DNA from: Mesotaenium endlicherianum | Lineage: Eukaryota; Streptophyta; Zygnematophyceae; Zygnematales; Mesotaeniaceae | Assembly (NCBI GenBank): GCA_009602735.1 | Contig: WELA01010114.1 | Coordinates: 634,615 to 698,614 of the forward strand | DNA: 64,000 nucleotides | Reading direction: 5' to 3' | In this document: in pieces, positions 10,825 through 21,941 of the stretch | How the letters are laid out: each line of letters starts with the position of its first letter | Numbering within the stretch: the stretch's first letter is position 1 | Translations under genes and position numbers: made by a program | The notes under the pieces: model-generated | Databases searched by the model: none | What the model saw: the letters and a program-made list of their open reading frames with translations, nothing else | Told to the model about the DNA's origin: nothing

Positions 10825-13800
10825 ACGGAGACAGGAACTCCTGTCATCAGTCCTTGTCAACTGAAATGACAGTTATGGTGGTTTACCACTAGCTTTACTG
10901 TACTGGGACCAAAACCAACCTCATAACAGCCCTTCTTTGGATGCTAATGATAAATAGAGTACTTATGTGGTATGTGAAAGTGATATATATTTGAAATGTC
11001 CTTTGAATAAGAATTCTGGTAATGTACTTTTTCCCATTTTTGCGACATTTTTCATTGTACTTTTTGTACTTGAAAGGTAACACACGTGTGACTCGCAAAA
11101 GGTACATTTCTTTTGGGCGCAATGTGCGGAGAAGTACAACAGATTTCAAGGTCCTGATTTTTTCTAGCATACATCCTGATGTAGTGATTACACTGCACTT
11201 GACAGATTTTCATTTCATTCAATACTTTGTATACGCTAACATGCTAAAGTTTAGGCCCAAAACTGACACCAGCTTTTTGGACCTGGTCCCATAATTTCAC
11301 TAAGAGATGCACCATGCAGCTTCACTAAATGGGTCATATAATTTCCAAAACTTGATGGAATGCATTCAAATAAGTTTCGGAGCATTCATAACAAGGTACT
11401 CTACCATCCTATTTCACAAGAGCAGTAAAATTATGTCAATCAAAAATAATGACTTCTACCACATTAGGCCCCATGGACGAGTCGTCAAAATTGAAGTTTA
11501 GAGCACATAATGTGTGCAAAAAAAATGTATTTTGAGTCTTTATTGCTACCAATGGTACTACTTCTTAGGGCAGCCATTAGGCAACCTCTTCCTGCCTACA
11601 TCCAAATGGTCAATGTTCTTGGTAGTGTGGTAGATCTCAAAGCAGGGACTAGGGTGCAAGATGACGTTGCAGGGCATACACATGTACTGACATCTACTCT
11701 TCCTGCCTGCAGCCCCTTTGTCAAACTTCTTAGCAGAGCACACTACACAAGACCTTCTCTCTCCTTTGTTGACTTTGTTTGGGAAGTGCCTGCCAGTCCA
11801 TCTCTGCTCTCCAGAAGCTCCTGCTGAACTTGATCTTGTCTGCCTGTCGCGAGGATGTACCCACTCCGACATCTCTTTCACTAGCCGCAACATGAAAGAA
11901 TATCTGTCAACACCAGGATGAGCCAGCTCATACAAGATGTATGCATTTGCAATGGCACCATCAAACAGGCCCCAGTACAAGCGGTGCCACCACTTCCTAG
12001 CGACCTGCTCTGTCTCTACTGAATAGTTGTCCCTCAAGCAAAGTTTGTCAAACTAGTCAACGACGTCTTTGTACTGATTATAGTGCTTCACAATAGCAGG
12101 AGCAGGTATAGTGCTAGTCTCTCCTCCCTTCTGCCTTCTCTCAATTTCAACCACATTCAAGCCTCTACAGTTAGACAAGAAGTAGACTGGCTTCTTGTCG
12201 TGCCAGACAACTGCTACTTGTTCAGGCCAATCACTCACGAGGGCCTTGAAGCTGCCCTATTCTGCCTCTCTCTCGCCTGCAGGTACATCTAGGACCAGGT
12301 CCTTGATAGGATAGTGCTTTCTATTGACAGCAGTACCAGTAGCTCCATGACCTAGGTTAGACAACTCTCTTACAAGTACAGGGCTAGTAAAGCCTCTGTC
12401 TAAGACAAAGCTGTAAGTTTGCCCCTGGGGCAAAGTGCTCACCATCTCCAACACAACCGTAGTATTCCTGCCTGGTCTCTTGACCTTGTCAAATACTACA
12501 AAATTGTAGCAATAGTATGTTATACTATCAACCAAAGTAAACAATACAATACAAAACTTATAAGGCTTTTTTGGGCAATACACCCGGACTGGGCATTGTC
12601 TGTTTCTAGTCGGGATAAGCCGCTCATCTATAGTCAAGTGCTCACCTGGATTATAGTATTGCTTGAATGTACTCTTGAGCAAGTCTATAAATGGCTGACA
12701 CTGCCATAGCCTATATTCTCCAGAAGCTGTAGGAAACACATCTCTACCAACATTTGAAATGATATGCAAGTAGGACTTTATCTGGGCCCACCTATCTCTG
12801 GACACTTTCCAAAAGTTGGAAATAGTACAGGACCAAAACTGTCACTTCTCCAATACATTGTATACCTAGGCAAAGGGTTGAGTGCCATAGCAATGCATAG
12901 CCCATGCCACAGAATGAGCTCACTGGTGGTAAGAATGACCCATTTCTTAGCACCTTCATTTTGAGCTTACTCATTTGTTGCAGCAGCCATCTGGTCATAC
13001 CACTCTATACCAACCAAGAGACAAAGCACAGCAAATGGGCTGAATGTATGAAACAGCCTGGTACTGACTCTGACCAGACCTGTGCCCACATTACTGACAG
13101 GCTTAACCAACCATGGGGGCACTTCACCTTCCTCTGCAGGTCTCCAGCTGTACTCTTCTCCTCCTCTATTTGCTGGCTCCACAGGCGTCACAAGCTCCAG
13201 CACTTGTTCTTCATCTTGAGTTGCCACCAGGGGCTCACCTTCGGACTCCAGCTCCGAGTCACTGCTGAATTCTTCTTCACCTGAGACCCTATTCTTCTTC
13301 TTCCTGTAGCCTTTGTGTGCTCTCTTCTTTGCACCCTCTCTTGCCACTACCACTCTGTCCTTCCTCTCCTCTCTATTGCAGGGCACACTCATGTCTGGTC
13401 CAGTCTGTTTTGCAGGTCTACCTCTCTTTTGCCTTGGTTCTGCAGGATCTAAGGCCAAGTCTCACTCTGTCTCAGCCTCAGATGCATCTGCTTGTGGTGT
13501 ATCAGTGACTTTAGGGGTGCTTTGAGTGGCAGGAGTGACAGGTGTCACTTGAAATGCTCTAGTGCTAGTTTCTTGCGAAATTGGGTTAGAAGAAGCCTCC
13601 ACCCTCACTACTCCCTCATAAGGGCAAAACCACCTAAACTCGGGTACAATGGGCACATATTGTAGTATCTGCTTGCGACCCCATGTTTTGTACTCCCCAT
13701 CGTATCCAGAGTAGATTTTATACTTGGTTTCCTTTGTTTTATGCACCTCTTCTTCAAGAATTCCTACCAAAAAGAACTCTTCATAGTGCTCTCCGAACTC

Positions 13801-14257
13801 TTGCGCAGCCCAACTCTCACCCCAAATCTTGCTAGGAGTGAGTATCTTAGTGCCTACCTCTACTACACAGCCTGTAGAAGAAGAAGCCATGGCAGCCATG
13901 GCTGTTTGAGTCTGCAATCGACAATCAACAGAGAGTGAAAAAGATCAAAAGTGAAGGTGAATATTGAACCAAACTTAGCACTGTTCTTGGCCGGGAATTT
14001 GAAGTATCTCCGTCGATACTTGTCCGTTTGCCCTGTCTCTAATTTGCCGGTAGGGTTCACGTGTTAGTGCTTCTAGGGAGCCTATTTTCAGGTAATTTGG
14101 ATAAAAATAAATTAAGGTTAGGGCCCGTAGAAAATGACCTAGTTATGGGACAAACTCTGGTTCCAGAACCAAAAAAGGACCCACCGTAAAGCTAGTGTTA
14201 CCAGCCTCCCAAATATAGAAACGTTTCAACGCTCTTTTTGCGTTGACTAAATGGTCC
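10825..14257 (-). mobile_element. piggyBac DNA transposon (decayed), flanked by TTAA
   Basis: TTAA at 10821-10824 and 14258-14261 bounds the element, as expected from piggyBac target duplication. A subterminal inverted repeat, ACTAGCTTTAC at 10888-10898 and its complement at 14186-14196, lies about 61-64 bp inside each TTAA. The very tips do not match well, so the ends are inferred from the TTAA pair and this core. The transposase gene fills the centre on the minus strand. The unit sits inside the Ty3/gypsy fossil C, between its coding region and its 3' LTR. Confidence 0.65.
11558..13917 (-). pseudogene. piggyBac transposase (DDE_Tnp_1_7), disrupted
   Basis: This is a cut-and-paste transposase for TTAA targets. 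Segments in order on the minus strand: an N-terminal domain (13917-13462), a basic/acidic linker (13458-12967), a catalytic core (about 12966-12257), a further core segment (12238-12053) and a C-terminal Cys-rich domain (12037-11558). Family hallmarks are 'LTIDERLIPTRNR' (first catalytic Asp), 'VLDRGFTSPVLVREL' (second Asp), 'KPVYFLS', and a Val-Asp just before the 12053 stop (third Asp position). The C-terminal cysteines include 'CVVC' and 'CMPC'. Breaks: an in-frame TGA near 13462, an in-frame TAA near 12964, a frame change near 12805 and an in-frame TAG near 12053. The N-terminal 90 residues (Trp/Tyr/Gly-rich, 'HYEEFFLVGILEEE') resemble a Tudor or chromo-like reader fold, which is an inference only. 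Not expected to be functional. Confidence 0.85.
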
Positions 14258-17200
14258 TTAAATTGCCCATGTGTCCCCAGATGCATCATATCCCTTCCAT
14301 CTGACTAGGTACTTCATGACATATTTAGAGGATCGACAGATTGAACGAGCCTCCAAAATTTCATCCACGTCATACTCCTCAGGGTCAACATCTCGGACGA
14401 ACGGGTCCGATCCCGGTTGGACGGGTAACCAACCTGTGAACAGTGTCACCCTTAATGTATGGTTCCAGGTTGGAGACATTAAATACCGGGTGACCCTTGT
14501 ATTTCGCTGACATGTTCAGTTTGTAAGCATTCTGACCAACTCGGCGTACCACTGAATATGGACCGACCCAGACAAGACCAAGCTTTTTCTTGACCACCCC
14601 ACGAAAGTACAGGTGCTGAGAATGCATTTCGACCAGGTCACCCTTAGAGAAGGTTAGTTCTCGACGGTTTTGATTCGCATACTTTTGTTGGGTTGCTCGT
14701 GCTTTGTACAGCTGTTTTGCTAAACTTTTGAGAGCGTATCACCAAATCCCTGAGTCAACTGAAGGGAGATTGGATTGTCAATCCCCTCAGGGTGATTCAA
14801 CGACTCCCCTAAGGGAGACTTAGGGACTCTACCTAGACTGAGTTCAAACGGGGTCTTTCCCGTTGACGTATGAACAGCACTGTTGACTGCGAATTGAATC
14901 TGAGGCAACAAGTCATCCCAAAACATGTTGTTTTTGGTTAATATAGGCTCTCAGCACCTCTTATAGAATTCTATTAATTCTTTCAGTCTGCCCATTAGTC
15001 TGAGGGTGGTTGGCTATTCTGAGTAGTTGTTTGACTCTTATTAATCCCATTAATGCTCTCCAAAACTTGGAGGTGAAATTTGAGTCTCTGTTTGGGAGGA
15101 TATTAGAGGGCAGCCCACGTTGGCATACTACATGATTGTAGAACTGTCTTGCAGTTTTGAGAGCAGTGACTTTGAGAGTGGTGGGGATAAAAATGATCAT
15201 TATTGTCATTTTATCCACTACTACCAAAAATGAATCATGCCCATTGGCAGTTCACGGTAGTGTGACCACCCAGTCCATTAAGATAGTCTTCCATCTCCCT
15301 GCAAGAATAGGTAATGGTTGCAATAATCCCCCCGGTGGTGTGTGTCTAGACTTGTTCTTTTGACATTGATCACAGACTCAACATATTTTAAGACCTCCAG
15401 AGGTAATCCTTCCCAGTGGTAATGTTTTGCCAATTTGCCAACAATTTTTTGCCTGCCCCAAGTGTCCGCACAGTAAACTGTCATGAGCTTGACTCAATAG
15501 CAGAGACCTTAGTTCCAAGTTATTAGGAATGACCAGCTTCAACCAACCTGAACTGCTTTCATTTGCCCAGATCCCACCCTTCAGCCTATACCCGAGTGTA
15601 GTAGCAGGGCACACACCATCAGATGAGTTGGGCTCAAATGTTGGGTCAGAAAGATAGGCTTTCTTAAGTTGTTTGAGGACTTTTTCACCTTCATTGAAGT
15701 GAGTGCACAAAGGATCCTATCAACAACATTTGGATTAAAGTTCCTTTCTTGCAGATCAGGTGTTCTAGAGAGAGCATCAGTAGGGTTCAACTTCTCTGCT
15801 TTGTAATCAATTTGGACTTGGAACTGCTCCAGCGTCTGGCTCCAGCGGTTCGACAACTTGGACTTCTTATGGAAATAAGTCAGAGCAAGATAATTGGTGA
15901 TCACCTTAAAAGCTTTCCCATGTAAGTATGCTCTCCATTGTTTGAGAACATGAATAATAGCTAGCAGCTCTTTGTCATGCACTGAATAATTGATCTCAGC
16001 TGGATTGTACTTCGTCTACTCATGTAGTACTGGGTGCCAGTCTTGCTTTACCTTATACTATCCTTTGTGGTGTTGTCAGCAGGCTGCAACAAAATAGCAC
16101 CCATGGCAAAGTCAGAAGCATCAATAACCACCTGCACAGGTTTGCTGGGGTCATAAACTGCGAGAACAGAAGCAGAGCACAAGGCATCCTTCAGGGTATT
16201 GAAGGCAACTTGCTGCTCTTCTTCCCAAACATTTCCTTTTTAGGGAGGCCAGTCAATTTATTGACCTTACTAGAATAGTTCTCAATAAATTTTCTGTAAT
16301 AGTTAGCCAACCCAAGTCCTGGGACAGATTGATGTACTGGCCAATTCCTTATGGTTTGGACTTTCTTTGGGTCAACACTGATGCCTTCCGTACTAACAAC
16401 ATGACCCAAGAATTCAATACTCTCCTTAAAGAAATCACACTTGCTCATTTTAGCACATAACTGAATCTTTCTGAGGGTAACCATCACTACCCGAAGGTGC
16501 GCAGCATGCTCATACTCATTTTGGGAGAAAATTAGAATGTCATCCAAAAAGACTTGCACAAACTTATCCAGATAAGGTCTGATATTGTCATTCCTAGCAC
16601 CCATGAAGGTAGCACGAGCATTGGTCAGGGCCAAAAGCGTCACATTAAATTCATAATTTCCATACCTCGTAAGGGAAAGCAGTCTTGTGTTCATCTCCCT
16701 CAACAATTTTGATTTGATGGTAACCACTCTTGAGATCAATTTCACTGAATACTTTAGCACTAGACAGTGTGATGGGTGCTCCATAAGGTGATTTGCTAGG
16801 AGATAAGTACCCATTCTCCTCTAGTTCCTTCATTTGTGCTTTTAACTCTTTGCTCTCCACATAAGACAAGCCATAAGTGCGTTACCAAGGAGGCTGACTC
16901 CTTGGCACCAGATCAACCCTATGATCTACCTCCCCCTCAGGTGGCAGGCCTCGGGGCATGTTAAAAACATCATCATACTGAGCAACAATATTTGCAGCAA
17001 TGGGGAGCGCCGGAGGGCTCACCTTCTTCTTAACCACTTCTTTAGGTTGAGGAGGTACCTCATTGAGCAGTAGGCAGAACATTTTGTCCTCCTTCTGGTT
17101 CCAGCTTTGGACGAACTCCATTGCATTCAGCAACTTGCATCCTCCTGAAAGTCTTTCTTTTTCCTTCATTTGCCATCCATACAAGACAAGAGGAGAGACA

Positions 17201-18395
17201 TTGGTGGGTGCCAAGTTAGTCTGCCCATCGCTCGTCTCTCTTACTTTAACTCTACCTCTGCACCAATAGACTTCAGCTTGATGTCTATTGAGCCAGGACC
17301 TTTCTAGCACAAGATCATAAAAGCCAGTGTTGAGTACCTCAAACGTAAGCGTTTCAGTTAGAACTGCAATGCCAGAACCTAACTGGACCTCAATAGGCTT
17401 GGTTATAATTCCTCCGGGGATACTAGAGGCATCTCCAAGGAATATTTTTCTATTCCCTTGGGTGACCGTAGGCAGCCTTAGTCGCTTAATTAAGTTCTTA
17501 TGGATAAAAGTATATGACGTTCGTCCATCAACAAATGCCCTCACCTTCCTACCTACAATCATGCAATGCAATAGGATAGGGGAGACTGACTCTTCTTGAC
17601 TTACGCATTGTTCTCCTGACTTAACAAAGAAATGTTGGACATCACGTGGAACAAGGTCATCCAGAGTGTGCACTCTCTGAACATCTATACTGCTGATGGT
17701 CTTATCTATCTGGTTGTCAGGCATGCATAGTGAATCCAATTCAGCAGGGCCCATAACACCTGCTACGAGGGCAGCTAGCGATGACTCACTACCTCTAGTC
17801 TCCTCATAGTCAATAGACTGGATTACTGACTGTTGCTGTCTTTTAAAGGCTGGTCCTTTCTTTCCACCTTTGGTAGGTGTTTTCTAGGACACTGTTCTTG
17901 ATAGTGACCTCTCTCTTGGCAATGGTAGGAAATTGATTTTGCTGAGGCTGGTCTCGCCATAGTCCTACCACCACCTCTTCCCAAGCCTCCTCGAGAGTAC
18001 CCACCTCTCCCTCTAGACTGTATGGCATTGTACATGTACCCCGAGTACTCTTGCTCATCCACCTGATCATCCTCATGCTGGTCTCCTTCAATTGCATTGT
18101 AGAGACCATGCGGCTTTTTGACAATCTTAGCCACCAAAGCAATTCTCTGGCACTTATGGTTGAATTACTGCGGATCCCAAGCATTAGTGTCTTGAATCAA
18201 GTCAACCAGTTTCTCATACTTTTTCTCAACAAAATGACTCGAGACCTCAGACTTCAAGCCAAACCAAAAGTATGCAATTCTATACAGCTGTGGCAACGCA
18301 GGCTGCTTCATCATGTTTTCCTGAAATTTCCTAACATAATCAGCAATTGAAGTGGTCCGCTTCAGTGACAAGGAGATCATTGCATAGATAGCTCA
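14258..18395 (-). mobile_element. Ty3/gypsy chromovirus fossil (element C), broken
   Basis: Read on the minus strand from 18.4 kb, fragments of a chromovirus polyprotein follow the usual order. There is a Gag portion with a CCHC-type knuckle (near 17.95-18.1 kb), protease and the start of reverse transcriptase (about 17.7-16.2 kb), RNase H (about 16.0-15.6 kb), integrase (about 15.6-14.7 kb) and a C-terminal chromodomain (about 14.26-14.4 kb). The frame is interrupted roughly ten times, so it is an old copy. The 5' LTR and most of Gag are missing. Its 3' LTR is proposed at 10156-10690, beyond a nested piggyBac. It is clearly diverged from copies A and B. Confidence 0.85.
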
Positions 18396-19699
18396 GCGTG
18401 TAAGCTGTAGAGTTCAGCGTAAAATGGTCAGCAGAAGAAGATGGCTTGGCTTGCGAACGGTACGAAGGGGGAGGCGTGGGGAGCTAGTGGTCCGCATCCT
18501 CTTATTTGTGCATGGGCGGTTGTGACGTACAGCAAGAGGCTGTACGCACTATTGAGAGAGCGGGTGGACAAGATGGGAGGGTGGAAATAGGAGGGGGTGT
18601 GGGTTGAACGAGCAGGTCCAGTTTGAGGGAGCTGAGCCCAATTAACATCAGCAGATGTCTATTAGTCGATAGCGCGCGCGCGCATGTGGCCGAGGCAGAG
18701 GGGGTGGCACATTCGTGGAGGCCAGGGGAGAGCTGAGGGCGGCCACGGAGAGTGCAAGCCACGGAGAGTGCAGGAATGGGTGCTGGCAGCATGTGTGCGC
18801 CCCTGGCCCCATGCCACAGGACATTCACGAGATAAAGGCACTGCTGCTGCTGGGGCTGCTGGGGCTGCTGGGACAACAACAGCCACACCAGGCCCAAGCC
18901 GAGGCCCGCGTCCATGCCCGCACCCATGCCCGCGCCCGCGCCATGGCCGTGAGCATTAGCGAGCACAACCTGCTTATGCACCCTCTCCCTCCCTCCCTCC
19001 CTCAAGCTTCGAGCCACGCGAGCCAGCTTCCTTACGCCCACCCGCCCGCCCGCCCGCCCTGTGTTGAGTTTTGACGCTAGCCAGCCNCCCGTAGTAGATG
19101 CTCCCCACGTCCCCTTCTCATTGTCATCAACATCATCACGCTCCCTCAGCCCCCTTCCCTGTGAGCACTCACTCCTCCCTCACCCCTCCCTCAGTGGGAC
19201 CTCTAAGCGTGCACTCCCCCTCCCCTCCCCCCTCTCCCTTCCCCCTTCCCCCTTTCCCCGACCCCTATGTCAAGGCAACTCTACTGAGCATTTAGCCACC
19301 CTCAAGGGGGGCTTTCCATGAGCCCTCACCCTTTTTCAGGAAGAGGGCCTTGGTGAGCACTCACTCTCTCTCAAGGGGCCCTTTACGACAGCTTACACCC
19401 ACTCCGTTACACAACACCTTTTACTCGTTGAGATGCAACAGCAAGGGGGGGTGTGATTCCTCCCCCTCTTCTGCTTTCCATCCTTCCCTCTCTAGCCCCC
19501 CTCCCCCCTCTCCCCTCCCTCTCTTCCTCCCTCTCCCTCCCTCTCCCTCTCCCTCTCCCTCCCTCTCCCTCCCTCTCCCTCTCCCTCTCCCTCTCCTTTA
19601 CCCTCGCCATGTACGACTCCGATTGCAACTCACTCTCCCTCTCCCCTTCTCCCCCTCTCCTGCTCTCTGACTCCCTCCCTTTTGAACACTCCAATTAGA
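18396..19699. repeat. low-complexity GC- and CT-rich DNA
   Basis: Contains a GCGC patch near 18670, a CTG-type patch (18838-18880), CCCTCC blocks, one ambiguous base at 19087 and a long (CCCTCT)n tract at about 19490-19595. Open frames here are compositional. I see no supported gene. Confidence 0.7.
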
Positions 19700-20120
19700 T
19701 GCAACACCAACAAGGGGTACTTTTGTTCCTGGTTATACCTTGAAAGGTCATGTTGCTATCCCTCAAAAGAGCTCTGCATCTGCTTCACCAGGGCCTTATG
19801 CCCGAGCCTAGACGTGTGCCTAGGCCAACTCCGACGTGATACTGAAAAGGAATAATATTGTTTGATACAGGAGTATGAAGGGGACGTATAGAAGGTATGA
19901 GGATGCCATGAAAGAATACACCAATAAGGTCATGCTTGATTGAGAGATTTTTAATTTGGTACTTGTAAAGATGATCTCATCGACATATAGAACACACAAT
20001 GTTCCAAGCCGAAAATGTGTTGCCCGGCATTCTTACCATCGTAGAAGTAAGCTACTGTATCTTCCCGGAGCATATTTCACGCCAGAAAGAGGCAGTATTC
20101 TCAGACAAATAGTCCCACTA
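19700..20120 (-). mobile_element. possible Copia-like reverse-transcriptase trace (fossil)
   Basis: On the minus strand around 19.93-20.02 kb a short stretch resembles the Copia reverse-transcriptase active-site neighbourhood. It is very short and broken, and no LTR was identified. This could be chance similarity. Element A is inserted immediately to its right. Confidence 0.3.
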
Positions 20121-20623
20121 TGTAGTGATTTGAGTTATTATACATTAGTTTGCATATATTTTAATGTTTTCAAATATATTTGAAGTAGTATGGTGTGGAG
20201 TCAAGTGTGAATAGGTACTCTAGTAACTTGGTTCATGTCCTTTGAACCTTCCAAGGCATTTTCGAAGTTAGAGGAAAGACCTAGAAGAACTCCATGTGGC
20301 AAAAGTCAGATGTGCCATTTTTAGGTCAAAAGGACATGTGTACATTATTCTAGAAAGAGGTGGCAAGTTTTGGGATGTGTTGGGTGCCAACACATCAACA
20401 TACACCTTCCTAGAAATTACTTATGTAGCAAGTATATAAACAAGAGCTAGAACATAGAAAGACATTCCAGAATCACTCTTGTACTTGCCAAAATCCAGAA
20501 ATATATTAACTTTCAAGAAGCCATCTCTCTTTCAAGAAGCTACCACTTGTGTTCAAAGATCCTTGTCTTGAATAGATAAAGTATTCTGTTTTACTAAGTA
20601 CTTTATCTATCTGTTTCACTACA
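20121..20623 (+). repeat. 5' LTR of copy A
   Basis: 503 bp with TG...CA ends inside an 8-bp inverted repeat (TGTAGTGA/TCACTACA). A TATA-like 'tatataaa' at 20433-20440 is a plausible promoter for the genomic transcript. Confidence 0.95.
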
Positions 20624-20624
20624 G

Positions 20625-20636
20625 TGGTATCGGAGC
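20625..20636 (+). other. primer-binding site, copy A
   Basis: TGGTATCGGAGC begins two bases after the 5' LTR. It resembles the complement of the 3' end of initiator methionine tRNA (TGGTATCAGAGC in many LTR elements), with one difference. Confidence 0.7.
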
Positions 20637-20660
20637 TAGGCACTTTGGTAGCACAAGAAG

Positions 20661-21941
20661 ATGGCCGATCCTCAAGACCAACAGCAAGCTTTCGAAGGAA
20701 GCCCTTCCTCTCCAAGACACCCTCCTCCAGCGCCGATGGGAGAGCCCACTCAAGAAAATCTGCAACAACAAGAAGCACCACAAGGAGGAGCACACCCTCC
20801 TCCAGCGTCGATGGGAGAGCCTACTCAAGGAAATCTGCAACAACAAGAAGCACCACAAGGAGGAGCACCGTCAAATCCCGTGGCAGCCGCTATAGCAAAG
20901 TTGACCCCACCACAAGGAGTTCCCGCAAATGAGTGGGCAGCCTTCCTAATGACCGTCCACAACCAAGTGGGCTTGGCCACCTATGAAGCAACCGTGCAAG
21001 CGTCAAGAGAAGCTATGGCTGCCATGGTTGCCCCTATTGCGAGCAATGCTCAAAATCCAGCCCCGGCTCAAGCGCCTCCACAAGAGCCAACGAGAGCAAG
21101 GAAACTCATCAAGCCCGGCAAACCCGACACTTTCAACCCCGGGAAAGGTGCCAACCTGAATTTATGGCTCTACCAAGTGGAGACGTACCTCGCGTTCCTT
21201 GAAGTACCCGAGGAGGACTACGTTCCCTTTGCCGTTACCTTACTTAGAGGAGCAGCAACATCATGGTGGCGTAACTATCAAGCGGCTATATATCAAGCTA
21301 TGGCGCACCCCATGCTCGGCCAAGAGCCCCCACCATCATATGCAAGATGGGCAGATTTTCGTGAGGCCCTCAAGAAGCAATTCATGCCCATCAATGCGGA
21401 GAAGATTGCCCGAGGAAAGCTCCACCATCTCAAGCAAACGACGTCCGTTCAAGAGTATACATCCAGATTTCACGCCCTCACTCTTGAGATCCCCAACATG
21501 TCTCTCGAGGAGAAGATTGACCGTTACATCTTTGGCCTCAAACCCAAGGTGGCAAAGGAAGTGGAGTTACGCGACTTGACGGACTTCTCAAAGATCATTG
21601 AAGTGGCCCAAAAGGTGGATACCTTGGATTTCAAGCACTCCGTGCCTTCATCTTCACGGGTACCGACGACGCGGGTGTACGCAGCCCCTTCCACATCCGA
21701 ATCTGGACCCACACCCATGGAAATCGGAGTTATTAAAAGGGACCCCGCGGCTGCCCGGAAGAGTGGAAGACCCTCCAATGACACTTATGATGCAAGAAAC
21801 CAGCAAGGAGTGAAAGCAAGACTCTCCCCGGCTGAAAAAGAAGCTCTCATGACGGCTGGACTATGCTTCTATTGCAAGGAAAAGGGCCATCGTGCACTTT
21901 CATGCCCCAAAAAGTTGTCAAAAAACGGACAGCGCCGGTAG
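20661..21941 (+). CDS. gag: gag polyprotein, copy A (426 aa)
   Basis: This is the structural capsid/nucleocapsid protein of the retrotransposon. The first ATG lies about 40 bp after the LTR. Residues about 20-70 hold two tandem 24-residue Pro/Gln-rich repeats ('[19 protein letters not shown]' and a near copy). A retrotransposon Gag domain spans about 145-275 ('[20 protein letters not shown]', then '[20 protein letters not shown]'). A CCHC knuckle ([14 protein letters not shown]) lies near residues 401-414. The frame overlaps pol by 79 nt, with pol in the -1 frame. That layout is used by many Ty3/gypsy elements for ribosomal frameshifting. Confidence 0.95.
   Translation: MADPQDQQQAFEGSPSSPRHPPPAPMGEPTQENLQQQEAPQGGAHPPPASMGEPTQGNLQQQEAPQGGAPSNPVAAAIAKLTPPQGVPANEWAAFLMTVHNQVGLATYEATVQASREAMAAMVAPIASNAQNPAPAQAPPQEPTRARKLIKPGKPDTFNPGKGANLNLWLYQVETYLAFLEVPEEDYVPFAVTLLRGAATSWWRNYQAAIYQAMAHPMLGQEPPPSYARWADFREALKKQFMPINAEKIARGKLHHLKQTTSVQEYTSRFHALTLEIPNMSLEEKIDRYIFGLKPKVAKEVELRDLTDFSKIIEVAQKVDTLDFKHSVPSSSRVPTTRVYAAPSTSESGPTPMEIGVIKRDPAAARKSGRPSNDTYDARNQQGVKARLSPAEKEALMTAGLCFYCKEKGHRALSCPKKLSKNGQRR

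Noticed and set aside
12053-13464. Stop-codon reassignment suggested by in-frame stops in the piggyBac gene
   Set aside because: All three stop types occur and a frame change is also present. The chromovirus and host exons use normal stops, so decay is simpler.
18502-19041. A 179-codon minus-strand open frame
   Set aside because: GC-rich, repeat-driven sequence (CTG and GCGC patches) with no domain or splice support.
20506-20793. Minus-strand open frame across the LTR/gag junction, repeated at 33734-34021
   Set aside because: Antisense shadow of the LTR and gag. It is repeated only because the element is repeated.
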